A stretch of 64,000 nt of DNA from Listeria aquatica FSL S10-1188 (GTDB lineage Bacteria; Bacillota; Bacilli; Lactobacillales; Listeriaceae), in contig NZ_AOCG01000008.1 of NCBI RefSeq assembly GCF_000525795.1, positions 62,001-126,000 of the forward strand, read 5' to 3'. The translations under genes and the position numbers were made by a program. The notes beneath the pieces were generated by a model that saw nothing but the letters and a program-made list of their open reading frames with translations, did no database searches and was not told the origin of the DNA. Shown piece after piece: positions 35,183 to 46,390 of the stretch. Every line of letters starts with the position of its first letter. Positions within the stretch are counted from its first letter, which is position 1.

Positions 35183-37531
35183 ATGGATTTGGAAGAGAAT
35201 AAACGAAAACCGATTGAAGGTCTAAATCCATATCTTGGTCTTACCCAGAAGGAAGTAGACGAACGCGATCGTCTTGGTTTGAAAAATCATGCATTAAAGC
35301 CGCTAACAAGAAGTATCAAGCGGATTTTTGCAGATAATACCCTAACGCTTTTTAATTTAATAAATTTTACGATCGCTTGTTTTATTATTTACACGGGAAG
35401 TTATAAAAATCTATTATTTCTCGGCGTTGCGCTTTGCAATACGGCGATGGGGATTTTTCAGGAGATACGTGCTAAGCGTCAAGTTGATAAGCTCACAATT
35501 TTGACAGAAGGTAAGGTACGAGTCGTTCGTGAGGGGAAAGAAATTGAAATTGAACAAGAAGAGCTTGTGCTGGATGATGTTATGCTCGTTCGGCGCGGAG
35601 ATCAAGCTTATGCGGACGGCGTTGTTCTAGAGACAACGGGGCTTGAAGTCGATGAATCGCAACTTACTGGTGAAGCTGATGCTGTCATCAAAAAGCAAGG
35701 AGACGACGTGTTTTCTGGTAGCTTTATTTTAAGTGGAACGGCGCATGTTCAAGCAACTGCTATCGGTGCGGATAGTTTTGTTTCTAAGCTTTCCCTTGAA
35801 GTGAAGCAAGAAAAAACGGCTTATAGTGAGTTGCTTCGCTCGATTAAAATGATCATTCGTGTGCTGACTTTTGTCATTGTGCCACTTGGTGTGATCTTGT
35901 TTTTCTCGCAGTTTTCACAGTCTCAAGATATCAATGCTGCCATTTTAGGAACTGCGGCTGCAATGATTGGGATGATTCCAGAAGGGCTTGTGTTACTAAC
36001 GTCAATTGCGCTTGCGGTTGGAGTTGTCAATCTGGCACGAAAGAAAGTGCTTGTCAAAACAATGCCCGCGATTGAAACACTTGCCCGGGTAGATGTTCTT
36101 TGTCTCGATAAAACGGGTACGATCACGAGTGGCAATCTGAAGGTATCAGAAATTTTGCCTGAAGAGGGATTTACGCAGGCGGATGTCGAAGAGGGGATTT
36201 CCGCTATTATTTATACGCTGCAAGATAAGAACTCGACGAGCCTTGCGCTTGAACGTAGTTTCACAGAAAATCCGGGTTGGGATGCAACCGCTCGTTTTCC
36301 ATTTTCTTCGGATAAAAAGTGGAGCGGGGCTTCTTTTGGAAATCGTGGTACATATATCATTGGTGCGCCAGAATTTATCTTCGAAACTTTGCCGGCGGAA
36401 AAAAGGCAACAAATTGATGAATTTGCGAAATCAGGCTATCGCGTATTATCTTTAGCTAAAAAAGCAGGCGCTTTTGAAGATTCCACGCAAAGACTTGAGC
36501 TCGTTGGTTTAGTGCTTATAACGGATGAACTACGAGAAGAAGCTAAAGATACTTTCCGCTATTTTAAAGAGCAGGGAGTTTCTATTCGTGTTATCTCTGG
36601 AGATAATCCAGCTACAGTATCAAATGTTGCTCTTCAAGCAGAAATTGAAGGCAGCCATCGTTATATCGACATGAGTCAAATCGGTGCAAATCCAGATTAT
36701 GAGCAACTTGTACAAGATTATGTTGTTTTTGGACGAGTGACACCCCATCAGAAAAAGCATTTAGTACAAGCTTTCCAAGCGGAAGGTCATACCGTTGCGA
36801 TGACAGGAGATGGCGTGAATGACGTACTAGCCTTAAAAGAATCTAATTGTAGTATTGCAATGGCGGAAGGAAGCGATGCATCAAAAAGTGTGGCTGATTT
36901 CGTTTTGATCAATAATAATTTTGATTCTATGGTTAGTGTTTTAAAGGAAGGGCGCCGTGTGATTAATAATATTGAGCGAGTAGCTTCACTTTATCTAATC
37001 AAAACGATTTATTCTGTCATCTTGACAGTGATTTATACTTTTCTTTCGAGTCGTTATCCGTTTCAACCCATTCAGCTTAGTCCGATTTCTTCGCTAACTG
37101 TTGGAATTCCGTCTTTCTTCCTTGCTATCAAACCGAATTATAAACGGATTCAAGGAGAATTTTTAAAGAAGGTTCTCCACAATGCATTACCAGCTGCAAT
37201 TTGTGTCGTAACCTATGTGCTTGTTATTAATGCGCTTGGAGGCCTAACAAAGCTAAGCTTTGCACAAACGTCCACTTTAAGTGTCTTGCTTACAGGAACG
37301 GTTTGTTTTACGACCTTAATTGCTGTTGCGAAACCCTTTGATTTTAAAATCAAAATTTTGATTACACTTTTAATGACTGCTTTTGTCATGTTGTTCTTAT
37401 TTGCAGGTTCCATTTTCAATTTAGCTTCCTTGCTAAATGTCAATATGATCATGGTTTATGTGCCGCTCATTTTGAGTGTCTATCCGTTCTTCCATTTTAT
37501 TCGAGCTTTTATGCTTCGATTCGTAAAATAA
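35183..37531 (+). CDS. P-type cation-transporting ATPase (CtpE-like)
   Basis: Cation pump of 782 residues with eight to ten membrane segments. The actuator loop has LTGEADAVIKK; the phosphorylation motif is LCLDKTGTITSGN. The hinge is AMTGDGVNDVLALKESNCSI. Segment 4 has MIGMIPEGLVLLTSIALAVG with PEGL, as in the CtpE-like group, some of which move Ca2+. The P2-type Ca2+-ATPase at 47.5 kb is only distantly related. The transported ion is uncertain. ATG 35183 has AAAGGAAG upstream. It is flanked by terminators on both sides. Confidence 0.85.
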   Translation: MDLEENKRKPIEGLNPYLGLTQKEVDERDRLGLKNHALKPLTRSIKRIFADNTLTLFNLINFTIACFIIYTGSYKNLLFLGVALCNTAMGIFQEIRAKRQVDKLTILTEGKVRVVREGKEIEIEQEELVLDDVMLVRRGDQAYADGVVLETTGLEVDESQLTGEADAVIKKQGDDVFSGSFILSGTAHVQATAIGADSFVSKLSLEVKQEKTAYSELLRSIKMIIRVLTFVIVPLGVILFFSQFSQSQDINAAILGTAAAMIGMIPEGLVLLTSIALAVGVVNLARKKVLVKTMPAIETLARVDVLCLDKTGTITSGNLKVSEILPEEGFTQADVEEGISAIIYTLQDKNSTSLALERSFTENPGWDATARFPFSSDKKWSGASFGNRGTYIIGAPEFIFETLPAEKRQQIDEFAKSGYRVLSLAKKAGAFEDSTQRLELVGLVLITDELREEAKDTFRYFKEQGVSIRVISGDNPATVSNVALQAEIEGSHRYIDMSQIGANPDYEQLVQDYVVFGRVTPHQKKHLVQAFQAEGHTVAMTGDGVNDVLALKESNCSIAMAEGSDASKSVADFVLINNNFDSMVSVLKEGRRVINNIERVASLYLIKTIYSVILTVIYTFLSSRYPFQPIQLSPISSLTVGIPSFFLAIKPNYKRIQGEFLKKVLHNALPAAICVVTYVLVINALGGLTKLSFAQTSTLSVLLTGTVCFTTLIAVAKPFDFKIKILITLLMTAFVMLFLFAGSIFNLASLLNVNMIMVYVPLILSVYPFFHFIRAFMLRFVK

Positions 37532-37540
37532 AACAACGAA

Positions 37541-37578
37541 AAAAATCACTCGGACGACTTTGTCCGAGTGATTTTTTC
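37541..37578. terminator. Bidirectional terminator
   Basis: AAAAATCACTCGGAC and GTCCGAGTGATTTTTT flank a short loop. It lies between the convergent ATPase and fbp. Sequence from 37580 to 37793 shows nothing else clear. Confidence 0.85.
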
Positions 37579-37793
37579 TGTGGTCTAAGATCTGTGGGAA
37601 TCCTAGACTACGGGGATTTGTATACATAGATAATCTTTTCACGAGAATGAGAAATGACTAGCTACACATACTATTATAACGAATTTCTAAAAAGTTGCAC
37701 CTGCAATTTCGAGCCTTTTTTTGAAGGAATGTCCATAAACAGCATAAACACTAATGTTACACAAATTGTGAACGTTTTATGACAATTTTGTGT

Positions 37794-39753
37794 TTATCTG
37801 TACTCATTTAGGTAACCTTTGAGGTAAGCGTTTAGCAGTTGTTTAAGTTCTTCTGCTTGGCGGATGAGTTCTTGTCCATTATCCGTATCTCGGACACGCT
37901 TTCGTTCAATTTCCGTTTCAATGACTTGGCGCGTAGATAAAATATCTGTTTCGTTTTTGATAGCTTCTTCAGTTGATGTAAATGGCTGATGGCTGGCTAA
38001 TTGAAGTCCATAGCTGTTAAAAAGTAGCGTGTAACCTGCAAGTCCAGTCGTTTTATGGTAAGAAGGAGAGAAGCCTCCGTCAATAACGAGCATTTTCCCA
38101 TTTGCTTTAATTGGACTTTCGCCCTTTCCTTCTTTAACTGGGGTATGTCCATTTATAATATGTCCGCAAGTATCTAGCCCGAATTCTTTTAAAATCATGT
38201 CACAAGTTTCTGGGTTGTTACGCAAGTTATAATATGGATTTTTTTTCTTCATGATGGGTCTTTTTATCGGCAACAAAATAACGTTCAAAGGTTGTCATTT
38301 CGCTTTTGCCAAATAATGAAGAGACAGGACCAGTCCACAAATACCAAGTGATATCGAGTGCATATTCCTTCTCCTTTGTTCCAGCATTCCGAAAATATCC
38401 TTCTCGCGCAATTTGCTCAAATTGAACGAATAATTCTTTTCCAGCATATTTTTTGCCATGGAGTTCAAGTTCCATGAAACTTCCGTCTGGATTAAGTGGG
38501 ATGCAGCCGTGGTAAAGTAAATTGCCGTTATAAGTCAAAAACATGCTTCCCTTCGAATACAAAAATAAAATGTGTTTTTGCAATCGCTCACAATTTTTGA
38601 ATGAAGCGACAAGTTTCTGGATAATTTCAACTTCCTCTTTTGTAAGTGCGTAAGGGTTTTTAGGATCGATAGTTGGAAAATTCGTGTCAAGAAGAGGGTA
38701 AACAGTCCCTTTTAAACGGATTTCACCACGTTCATAGTCGATAAAGTCGAGTACTTTGCGTCCCTTCATGGTAAATTCTGGATGACGGTCAATAACTTGG
38801 CCTTCAAGCTTGAATTGAATGATAGAAATCGCTTTGTGCATGCGTGCGATTTGAGTGATTTCGGCGTTACTATAGACTAAACCATCTTCGTTTTTAGGTT
38901 GGAAAAACGTGCAAGGATCATCTCCGTAAACTGAATCTGCAAATAGGGCAAGTGGGCGAAGGGAGATTCCATAACTATCCTCTAAAATATCTAAATTCAA
39001 ATAGCGAGCCGAGATGCGAACGACATTTGCAAGACAAACTTCTGATCCAGCTGCAGCCCCCATCCAGAGCATATCATGGTTACCCCACTGAAAATCAAGT
39101 GAGTGGTAATTCATCAGGGTATCCATAATTTTATCCGGGTAAGGGCCCCTATCATAAACATCACCGACAACATGCAAATGATCAACAACGAGTCGTTGAA
39201 TCAATTTGGATAATGCCGCAATAAATTCTTTTGCTCGGTCCAGTTCAATAATGCTTTCTAGAATTTCTTCATAGTAAAGTTTTTTATCATCTTCATTGTA
39301 GTTTTCGTGTAACAGTTCTTCCAGTATGTAAGCAAAATCTTCAGGCATAGCTTTGCGCACTTTAGACCGCGTATATTTGGAAGACACATACTGGCAAAGT
39401 TCCACCAACCGAAATAATGTATCTTTATAAAAAGCGCAAGAATCTGGAACGTCCCTTAACAGTAAATCAATTTTTTGTTCTGGATAGTAAATCAAGGTTG
39501 CCAAAGTATTAATTTCGTCGTCGCTCATTTCCTCGCTAAAGCAGTCACGGATTTTGCGTTTGACGACACCTGAACCATTTCGCAAAACTTGTTCAAAGGC
39601 ACTATATTCACCATGAATGTCACTTAAAAAGTGTTCCGTTCCTTTCGGAAGATTTAAAATGGCTTCTAAATTTGTGATTTCAGTCGCTGTTTTAGCGATT
39701 GTTGGATAATTCCTTGCGAGCAAACGCAAATATTTAAATTCATTTTGATCCAA
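37794..39753 (-). CDS. fbp: Fructose-1,6-bisphosphatase class III (frameshift)
   Basis: Gluconeogenic phosphatase of about 652 residues, Firmicutes class III. The metallophosphatase motifs are [54 protein letters not shown] and, after the break, [13 protein letters not shown] and [17 protein letters not shown]. The frame breaks in T8 at 38239-38246 (A8 on the coding strand); A7 gives [12 protein letters not shown], and the two halves then make one full-length enzyme. The start appears to be TTG 39753, since an in-frame stop lies just upstream; GAGG is very close to it, which is unusual. Confidence 0.9.
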
Positions 39754-39869
39754 ACCTCGTCAACCCCTTATGAAAATTGGTATTGTTTATTAATGGGGTT
39801 ATTATAACTTACAAATCAATTTATATCAATGAAATTAAACTTTTTTAAAAAAATAATTGGTCTATACAA

Positions 39870-39918
39870 AAAAGGAGCCGTAATTTAGACTTCTTAAAAG
39901 TCATTTGCTCCTTTAAAT
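39870..39918 (-). terminator. Terminator after psiE
   Basis: On the minus strand AAAGGAGC and GCTCCTTTTTT flank a 32-nt internal region. It lies between psiE and fbp, both on this strand. Confidence 0.7.
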
Positions 39919-39921
39919 CAT

Positions 39922-40332
39922 TTATTCGCGTTTTAATAATTTGGTATTTGCAAGGTATAAAGCCAGCACAAGAAGTAAAATAGCGCCAGAAAGAATAAGC
40001 GTAGCAAGCGCATCTGAATGATCGACAATAATTAAGCGAACGATCGCTGTGATCCCGATGTATATGAAGTAACGCAAGGGGAAATGATAACCGGATTGAA
40101 AATATTTGATAATCAGGGCAATGAATTCAAAGTAAAGAAAGAAAATCAAAATTTCTTCAGTCATGTCATAAAAAGAAGTAACTGTATCAGTGATAAACAG
40201 GTTATTAAAGATCATAAATGCTTCGCGAATCAAAAAGGCAACTAGTGTCAAGCCGACTAAAATTAATCCGATATTTAAAATGAACTGGAGAAGCAGTGGA
40301 ACAATTCGTGTGAGTTTATTCAGTAACTTCAA
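39922..40332 (-). CDS. psiE: PsiE-like membrane protein
   Basis: A 136-residue protein with four hydrophobic segments. It matches the PsiE family (phosphate-starvation-inducible E homologue): [40 protein letters not shown] and [15 protein letters not shown]. The function is unknown. The start is TTG 40332 with AAGGAGG 8 nt upstream. No phosphate-control site is visible. The 40333-40629 gap between divergent psiE and the oxidase is AT-rich with no clear operator. Confidence 0.85.
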   Translation of the reverse strand: MKLLNKLTRIVPLLLQFILNIGLILVGLTLVAFLIREAFMIFNNLFITDTVTSFYDMTEEILIFFLYFEFIALIIKYFQSGYHFPLRYFIYIGITAIVRLIIVDHSDALATLILSGAILLLVLALYLANTKLLKRE

Positions 40333-40629
40333 TGGAAATCCTCCTTAGTAATGTGCCTAACTTTAGTCTAATTGGCAATGCTTTGTTCCGTCAAGCGCGA
40401 AAAGAGAGGATAACAAAATAGGTTTATATTGGAACGAAATATTTTTAGTCATTTTGATTAATACAAAGGGGAAATGCTTTTCTATTCTTTGATGTCGTAT
40501 AATTTAGAACGATCTATAAAAAAGTTTATCTAAAATGGATTTTTTTTTATTTTTTTAGGTTTGGAATAGACCATTTATGGAAACTGATTAAGAGTAGCAG
40601 AATTTTGATAACGAGAAAGGACAGTTGAA

Positions 40630-42363
40630 ATGAAAACTAGAGGCAGTGATGTATTAGTAAAGGTACTTAAAAATTGGGATGTGGATCATGTCTATGGTCT
40701 CCCTGGGGATTCAATTGACACGGTTGTCGAGGCACTTCGAAAGGAAAAAGAAGCGATTGATTTTATCCATGTACGGCATGAAGAAGTGGCAACACTTGCC
40801 GCTTCCGCTTATACAAAATTAACAGGTAAAATTGGTGTAGCACTTGCAATCGGAGGACCAGGCGCGATTCATTTACTAAATGGGATGTATGATGCGAAGA
40901 TGGACCGAGTACCAATGCTTGTGCTCGCAGGGCAAGTGGTAACGGATGTTGCGAATACAAAATTTTTCCAAGAAGTGGATTTACCAACTTTATTTGAAGA
41001 TGTTGCTGTATATAATAAATTAATTGAATCAGCAGATAATATTGCAGAAGTGGTGGATCAAGCTATTGAAACAGCTTACCGAGAAAAAGGTGTAGCAGTC
41101 CTTACGATTCCAAATGATATTTTGGCGGAACAAGTTAAAGAAAAACCGCTTAAAAAGCGAGAGTATCAACCAGTTCGCCCACAAATTGATGAAGCGAAAA
41201 TCATGCAGGCTAAAAAGCTAATTGAGCAGTCAAAAAAACCTGTTATTCTTGCAGGAGCTGGGACACTTGGTGCAAAGGAAGAGTTAGAGCACTTTTCTGA
41301 AGCCTTTGATATTCCAGTAATCGTGACGTTACGCGGGCGTGGTGTGATTTCTGATGAACATCCAAACTATTTGGGGAACATTGGTAAGATTGGAACGAAG
41401 CCAGCATACGAGGCGATGCAGGAAGCTGATTTGTTACTTATGCTTGGAAACGATTATCCTTATGTCGATTATTTACCTAAACATTCCATTTCATGTATCC
41501 AAGTAGATATTAACCCAAGTATTATGAGCAAACGTTACCCAGCTACAGTTGAAATTGTTGGGGATATGAAAGAAGTACTCATGAAATGGAATGAAAATGA
41601 AACGAGAAACACGGAATCGGAACGACCATTTTTAAAAGCGGTTCAGCACAATATGGAAAACTGGAACAAATGGATGGCAGAAGATGAAGCAAAAACAGAA
41701 GAGCCACTTGCTCCAGAAGCAGTCATGGCAGAAATTCGCAAAATTTCTGAGCCTGATACAATCTTCTCGATTGATGTTGGAACATCAACGGTTTGGAGTA
41801 CGCGTTATCTACATTTGGGACAGCAAAATGAATTTCTAACCTCAGCGTGGCTTGGTACAATGGGATGCGCACTTCCAGGGGCGATTGCTGCTAAACGAGC
41901 TTTTCCAGAAAGACAAACCATTGCTATAACAGGAGATGGTGGTTTTTCGATGGTGATGCAAGATTTTGTCACCGCAGTTCACTATAAGATGCCGATGGTT
42001 GTTGTCCTACTTAACAATCAGGAACTTTCATTTATTAAGTATGAACAGCAGTCAGCAGGTGAATTAAATTATGCCATCGATTTACCGAATATTGATTATG
42101 CTGCTTTTGCGAAAGCATGTGGAGGCAGTGGTTACCATGTAGAAACACGGGCAGAACTTGAAACTGCACTCGCAACAGCAAAAGACGAACAAGTTCCTGT
42201 TTTAATTGATGTACATGTTGATCCAGACGCAGCCCCTCTTCCTGGGAAAATTGTTTGGGATGAAGCAAAAGGCTATCTCTCTTTTGAAACCGGAGAACTG
42301 CTTGAAGAACACCGCTTAGCTAAAATGCCACCATTAAAAACTATTTTGCGGCGTTTTTTATAA
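40630..42363 (+). CDS. Pyruvate oxidase (thiamine diphosphate and FAD family)
   Basis: ThDP-dependent flavoenzyme of 577 residues. The likely reaction is pyruvate + phosphate + O2 to acetyl phosphate, CO2 and H2O2. The N-terminal domain has YGLPGDSIDTVVEALRKE and IDFIHVRHEEVATLAASAYT with the catalytic Glu, then IGGPGAIHLLNGMYDAKMD. The central FAD domain spans about residues 185-340. The C-terminal ThDP motif is ITGDGGFSMVMQDFVTAV with a following LNNQELSFIKYEQQ. Other members of the family (acetolactate synthase) are less like it. It has its own ribosome binding site (GAAAGGAC) and stands alone. Confidence 0.88.
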   Translation: MKTRGSDVLVKVLKNWDVDHVYGLPGDSIDTVVEALRKEKEAIDFIHVRHEEVATLAASAYTKLTGKIGVALAIGGPGAIHLLNGMYDAKMDRVPMLVLAGQVVTDVANTKFFQEVDLPTLFEDVAVYNKLIESADNIAEVVDQAIETAYREKGVAVLTIPNDILAEQVKEKPLKKREYQPVRPQIDEAKIMQAKKLIEQSKKPVILAGAGTLGAKEELEHFSEAFDIPVIVTLRGRGVISDEHPNYLGNIGKIGTKPAYEAMQEADLLLMLGNDYPYVDYLPKHSISCIQVDINPSIMSKRYPATVEIVGDMKEVLMKWNENETRNTESERPFLKAVQHNMENWNKWMAEDEAKTEEPLAPEAVMAEIRKISEPDTIFSIDVGTSTVWSTRYLHLGQQNEFLTSAWLGTMGCALPGAIAAKRAFPERQTIAITGDGGFSMVMQDFVTAVHYKMPMVVVLLNNQELSFIKYEQQSAGELNYAIDLPNIDYAAFAKACGGSGYHVETRAELETALATAKDEQVPVLIDVHVDPDAAPLPGKIVWDEAKGYLSFETGELLEEHRLAKMPPLKTILRRFL

Positions 42364-42521
42364 ACTTTATCAAATAAGTTCTCCCTGTTTGTTTTGAGAA
42401 CTTCATATTAAAATTACAAGAGAGTGATTTGTAGAGAAATCTGAAGAAGAAACAGAAAGCTGAATTTAGTTTAGAAAAAGTGAATGGAGATTAGGGAATC
42501 AGGCACTAGTTAAATAATTAG

Positions 42522-42559
42522 AAAAGCGTAACGAGTTTTTAAGAGCGTTACGCTTTTTT
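42522..42559. terminator. Intrinsic terminator in the 42.4-42.9 kb gap
   Basis: AAAAGCGTAACG and CGTTACGCTTTT form a 12-bp stem with T tracts. It probably ends the oxidase transcript. The rest of the gap 42364-42909 is AT-rich and contains no ORF that I can support. Confidence 0.8.
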
Positions 42560-42909
42560 ATGGACTTCAAATGAAAGATTTAGATACGAGAATTTTAAAA
42601 TAAACTTCGCAAACAAAAAAATATTTCTGTTAATTCTGTCTTTTTTGTTCATTTAATCCAATTCTTTCATAAATAATTAATCGTTTAATTGTTTGTAATC
42701 ATAGTTTTGTCAAAAAAAGAGATCACAAATCCAAAAAAATGGCGTGCTCTAATCCGCTGCTATGTTATAGTTTTTAAGTAAAAAATACTTTTTACAGGGT
42801 TTGCTTTGTCAAATTTAAAACGTTTTGACTGGAAAAAATGGCGTTTTAGAAAACGATGAGGTCAATTTTTAAAATTAAATACGAATATGCAGATGAATGG
42901 AGTGTTTTT

Positions 42910-45363
42910 ATGAAAAAATTTGGGATTTTAATCTTAATTTTGGTTTTACTTGTACCAGTGGGATTGTCACAAGTTCATGCCGATATGTCGGGAGATTCAA
43001 GAGAAATTAGTAGCAGTATTAATGTAAACCCAAACCCAATAGAGGGGAGAAACAATGTAGCAGTAAACGTTAATATCAAGGGAAGTGCAGGAGATTTTGC
43101 TGAATCAAATGGTGAAGCCGTCATTACGATTCCGAAAAAAACAGTTGCATCTTCAGGTGAACTTAAGCCAGATAACGTACTGGTTCCTAGTCCGTTCGTA
43201 TATGATAGAACGGTGCAAGATGAGAATGGGGACTATCAAATCATTGTCAAGTTAGATCCAAATGAAGTAGATGAAAATGAAGCTATTAATACCAACATTA
43301 CGATCAATTATTCATCGCCTCTTTTCCAAGAAGATAGTACGGAAACATTTAAGGTTGAATATGCTGGAACGAGCGATAGCCAGGATGTAAAAGTGATAGG
43401 GAGCGGTGGATCTCCAAATGCTATTTTTTATAAATGGTATCAATATTCGATAGATGATTCTAGAGATGTTGGTTTGCTTGACGTGAATGAACCGGCTAAA
43501 AACCGATTTGTACTAGCCGTGAATTATTCAGAGTTGGATTTAAAAAATGTTGTAGTCACAGATACAATTCCTGCTGATACGGAATTGACTTATCCGAACA
43601 CATTTGCAGGTGCTGGTGGCGACACAATGGTTGTAGATAACATTCGAATTTTAAAGGTAAATGGCTTTGATGATAATCATTTACCAACCGGTTTTACTTA
43701 TGTAACCGATCAATTTACAGATAAAATTTCTTATGATTCACAATCGAAAACGATGCGTGTTGACTTTGGAGATATCGCAAGTGATGAATCATATCTTGTC
43801 GAGTATGCACTAGAAGCTCAAAATCTAGATATGGGAACACAAATGAACGTGGGTAATTTGACGGCTGATGGCTACGATGTAACGAAAGAATTTCCAGTTA
43901 AGCCATTATTAACCTCAGATAGCAGTTTCTCGCTTAAGAAAAGTGTTAATAAGCCTAAAATTAATATCGGCGAACATCATTTAGAATATACTTTGGATTT
44001 TAGTGTGAAATCTGGAGCTAGTATCCCTGTAGGAATCACAATTACGGACCCGCTTCCAGATAAGATGAAAATTGATAAAATAACAAATATTGATCAGGAC
44101 TATTTCGATTATACGGTTTCTGAAGATGGCAAGCTATTGACGCTTGTGACTAAAAAGGAAATTTCAAAAGATACGCCACAAAAAGTTTCATTTTTAGTCG
44201 AGATTGATGAATCTTTGCAAGTCGGAGATCAATTTACAAATGTGGGGATTTTACACATCAATGGTTCTGATTTAAACACAAATTCAGCAACAACAGTGGT
44301 TTATGATGGACGGGTACAAATTATTAAAGTAGATGAAGAGACTGGAGAACGCCTTCCAGGTGCGACTTTTGATATTCTCGATGATGAAGGGAATGTAGTC
44401 TTTACAGGGAAGACAGATGAAAATGGCGAGCTGATGAGTATCCCAATGGAGATTGGAAACTATCAAATTGTTGAAACAGCCGCTCCAGATGGTTATCAAG
44501 TGAGTGATCAAAAACATGGATTTACAGTTACTGGTGATGAAAAAGAACCGATTGTTGTTACGATTGATAACCAGTTACAACCAGGTAGCGTAACTCTAAT
44601 TAAAACAGATCAAGCAGATGATAGTAAGCGGCTAGAAGGAGCAGAATTTAGTCTGCTTGATGAAAAAGGTCAAGTCCTGCAAGAAAAATTAACGACAAAT
44701 GCAGAAGGAGAAATCACTGTAGATCAGTTGAAGCCAGGAAAATATACTTTTGTTGAAACAAAAGCTCCAGCAGGCTATTTACTAGACAAGTCTCCGATTG
44801 AATTTACAATTGAAAAAGGACAAAAAGAGACGCTTCAATTAAACGTTAAAAATCAAAAAGATGTAGGTGCTGTTAAACTGACAAAAGTGGACAGTAAGGA
44901 CCATGATAAGAAACTAGCCGACGCAGAGTTTAAATTAATTAAGACATCTACAGGTGAGGAACTTGAAACTGCACTAGTAACAGATGAAAATGGGGAGATC
45001 ACATTAACTGATTTAGCTCCAGGGGACTATGCGTTTATTGAAACGAAAGCACCGACAGGCTTTGAACTCGATGAGACAGCACTTCCATTCACTATTCAAA
45101 GTGGACAAAAGGAAGTTGTTGAAGTAATGAAAGAAAATGTTAAGCAAACAGATCCTGATGAAGGAACTGATGGAGATAATGGTAAAGACAAGGACAAAGA
45201 TAAAGGAACTGCTGGAGGAAATACAGGCGGGGGATCAAATGATAAAGATCCTAAACCAGGTGAGCAGAATAAGTTGCCAAGCACTGGAGATAAAACAAAT
45301 ACCTTTACTTTAATACTAGGACTCCTATTTATTGCAGGAACAAGCTTACAATTTAAAAAATAA
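42910..45363 (+). CDS. LPXTG-anchored surface protein with three CnaB/SpaA-type domains
   Basis: Sortase-anchored protein of 817 residues. A signal peptide (MKKFGILILILVLLVPVG, cleavage near VHADM) leads to an N-terminal region of about 440 residues with two adhesin-like or DUF11-like folds, the second beginning FSLKKSVNKPKINIGEHHLE. Three CnaB B-type repeats start near residues 469, 559 and 652. Each has a KxD lysine strand and an ETxAPxGY segment with the Glu expected for an isopeptide bond. A Gly/Asp/Lys-rich spacer precedes LPSTGD (789-793), a hydrophobic segment and a short basic tail. No sortase or partner pilin is nearby. ATG 42910 follows TGGAGTG. Confidence 0.88.
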   Translation: MKKFGILILILVLLVPVGLSQVHADMSGDSREISSSINVNPNPIEGRNNVAVNVNIKGSAGDFAESNGEAVITIPKKTVASSGELKPDNVLVPSPFVYDRTVQDENGDYQIIVKLDPNEVDENEAINTNITINYSSPLFQEDSTETFKVEYAGTSDSQDVKVIGSGGSPNAIFYKWYQYSIDDSRDVGLLDVNEPAKNRFVLAVNYSELDLKNVVVTDTIPADTELTYPNTFAGAGGDTMVVDNIRILKVNGFDDNHLPTGFTYVTDQFTDKISYDSQSKTMRVDFGDIASDESYLVEYALEAQNLDMGTQMNVGNLTADGYDVTKEFPVKPLLTSDSSFSLKKSVNKPKINIGEHHLEYTLDFSVKSGASIPVGITITDPLPDKMKIDKITNIDQDYFDYTVSEDGKLLTLVTKKEISKDTPQKVSFLVEIDESLQVGDQFTNVGILHINGSDLNTNSATTVVYDGRVQIIKVDEETGERLPGATFDILDDEGNVVFTGKTDENGELMSIPMEIGNYQIVETAAPDGYQVSDQKHGFTVTGDEKEPIVVTIDNQLQPGSVTLIKTDQADDSKRLEGAEFSLLDEKGQVLQEKLTTNAEGEITVDQLKPGKYTFVETKAPAGYLLDKSPIEFTIEKGQKETLQLNVKNQKDVGAVKLTKVDSKDHDKKLADAEFKLIKTSTGEELETALVTDENGEITLTDLAPGDYAFIETKAPTGFELDETALPFTIQSGQKEVVEVMKENVKQTDPDEGTDGDNGKDKDKDKGTAGGNTGGGSNDKDPKPGEQNKLPSTGDKTNTFTLILGLLFIAGTSLQFKK

Positions 45364-45376
45364 ATTAAATTAAAAC

Positions 45377-45418
45377 AATAAATCAGGTGTGTCCTCAGAA
45401 GGACACACCTGATTTATT
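45377..45418. terminator. Bidirectional terminator
   Basis: AATAAATCAGGTGTGTCC and its inverted copy form an 18-bp stem between the convergent LPXTG and LysR genes. Confidence 0.9.
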
Positions 45419-46272
45419 TTATATTTTGCAAGAAAGTTAAAAATCGTTTAGAAGCATCTGTTAAGAAGCTTTGATTTTTGTAGATGGCATATACCGTTCG
45501 TTCAAGTGGGATTGGGTAAGTGTAAACGCTCGCAAGAGAGCTTGCGACCGATTCTGGGACAATCGCAATACCAAGATTCGCTTCAACAAGTCCAAGAATA
45601 CTTGCGATCTCTAATCCATCGATAGAAGATGAAAGAACAAGTCCATTTTGTAGTAAAAACTGGTCGATAAGTCCTCTCGTTGGGGTTCCGCGATTAAAAT
45701 GAAAAAAAGTTGCATTCGTTATATCAGTTAACTTAAAAGTCTTTTTTTTGCGTATAGTCCTTTGAAAATAGAACAACCATGTTTTCGGTTGCTACTGGAA
45801 AACTTGAGAAAGCAGGGTCCTGTGGTTTTGTCACTGCTAGCCCAATATCAAGTTCTCCACTTTGAACCTGCTCTAATAGTTCATCAGTTCGCGATTCGTG
45901 AAAATGAAATTGATTTTTAGGATACAAATTTCGAAAGGCTTTTAGGCACCGGGGAACGAAGGAAAAACCGAGTGTATGCGTAAAGCCAAGTGTAATTATA
46001 CCTGAATCGGGATCGAGTAATGTTTGGATTTCCTTTTTTGAACTTGCAAGTGTCTCGGTTAGTTTTAAAGCATCTTGATAAAATCGTTTACCGAATTGAT
46101 TGAGCTGAATTCCTCGCCCGTCACGATCAAAAAGTGGAAAACCTAGCTCCTTTTCGAGATTTTGGATAGCTCGACTGAGTGCAGATTGAGATAAAGCGAG
46201 TTTTTCAGAAGCAAGCGTCAAATGCTCACATTCAGCTGTAACAATGAAATAATGCAATTGATTGAAATCCAT
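45414..46272 (-). CDS. LysR-family regulator, divergent from an EamA transporter (frameshift)
   Basis: About 285 residues. The N-terminus is the LysR HTH (MDFNQLHYFIVTAECEHLT, then SQSALSRAIQNLEKELGFPL). The effector domain has GIITLGFTHTLGFSFVPRCL and LDIGLAVTKPQDP; the C-terminal half has LEIASILGLVEANLGIAIVP. The frame breaks in T8 at 45742-45749 (coding A8); A7 gives DYTQKKTFKLTDITNAT. The start at 46272 has AGGTGG about 10 nt upstream. It is divergent from the drug/metabolite transporter with a 118-bp gap, the usual arrangement for control of the neighbour. Confidence 0.85.
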
Positions 46273-46390
46273 CTTTAAACACCACCTATGCGAAAAATGC
46301 ATGAATTTATTCTAATTAATGATTTGTTTGCAAGTTAAATCGAGTATACAATAAAAGAATAGACTTTGAAATAAAGAGGCATCGAATTTT

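Noticed and set aside
44584-45120. CnaB repeats as a mobile or DNA repeat element
   Set aside because: The similarity is at protein domain level (ETxAPxGY in each copy); the DNA copies are diverged and in one frame.
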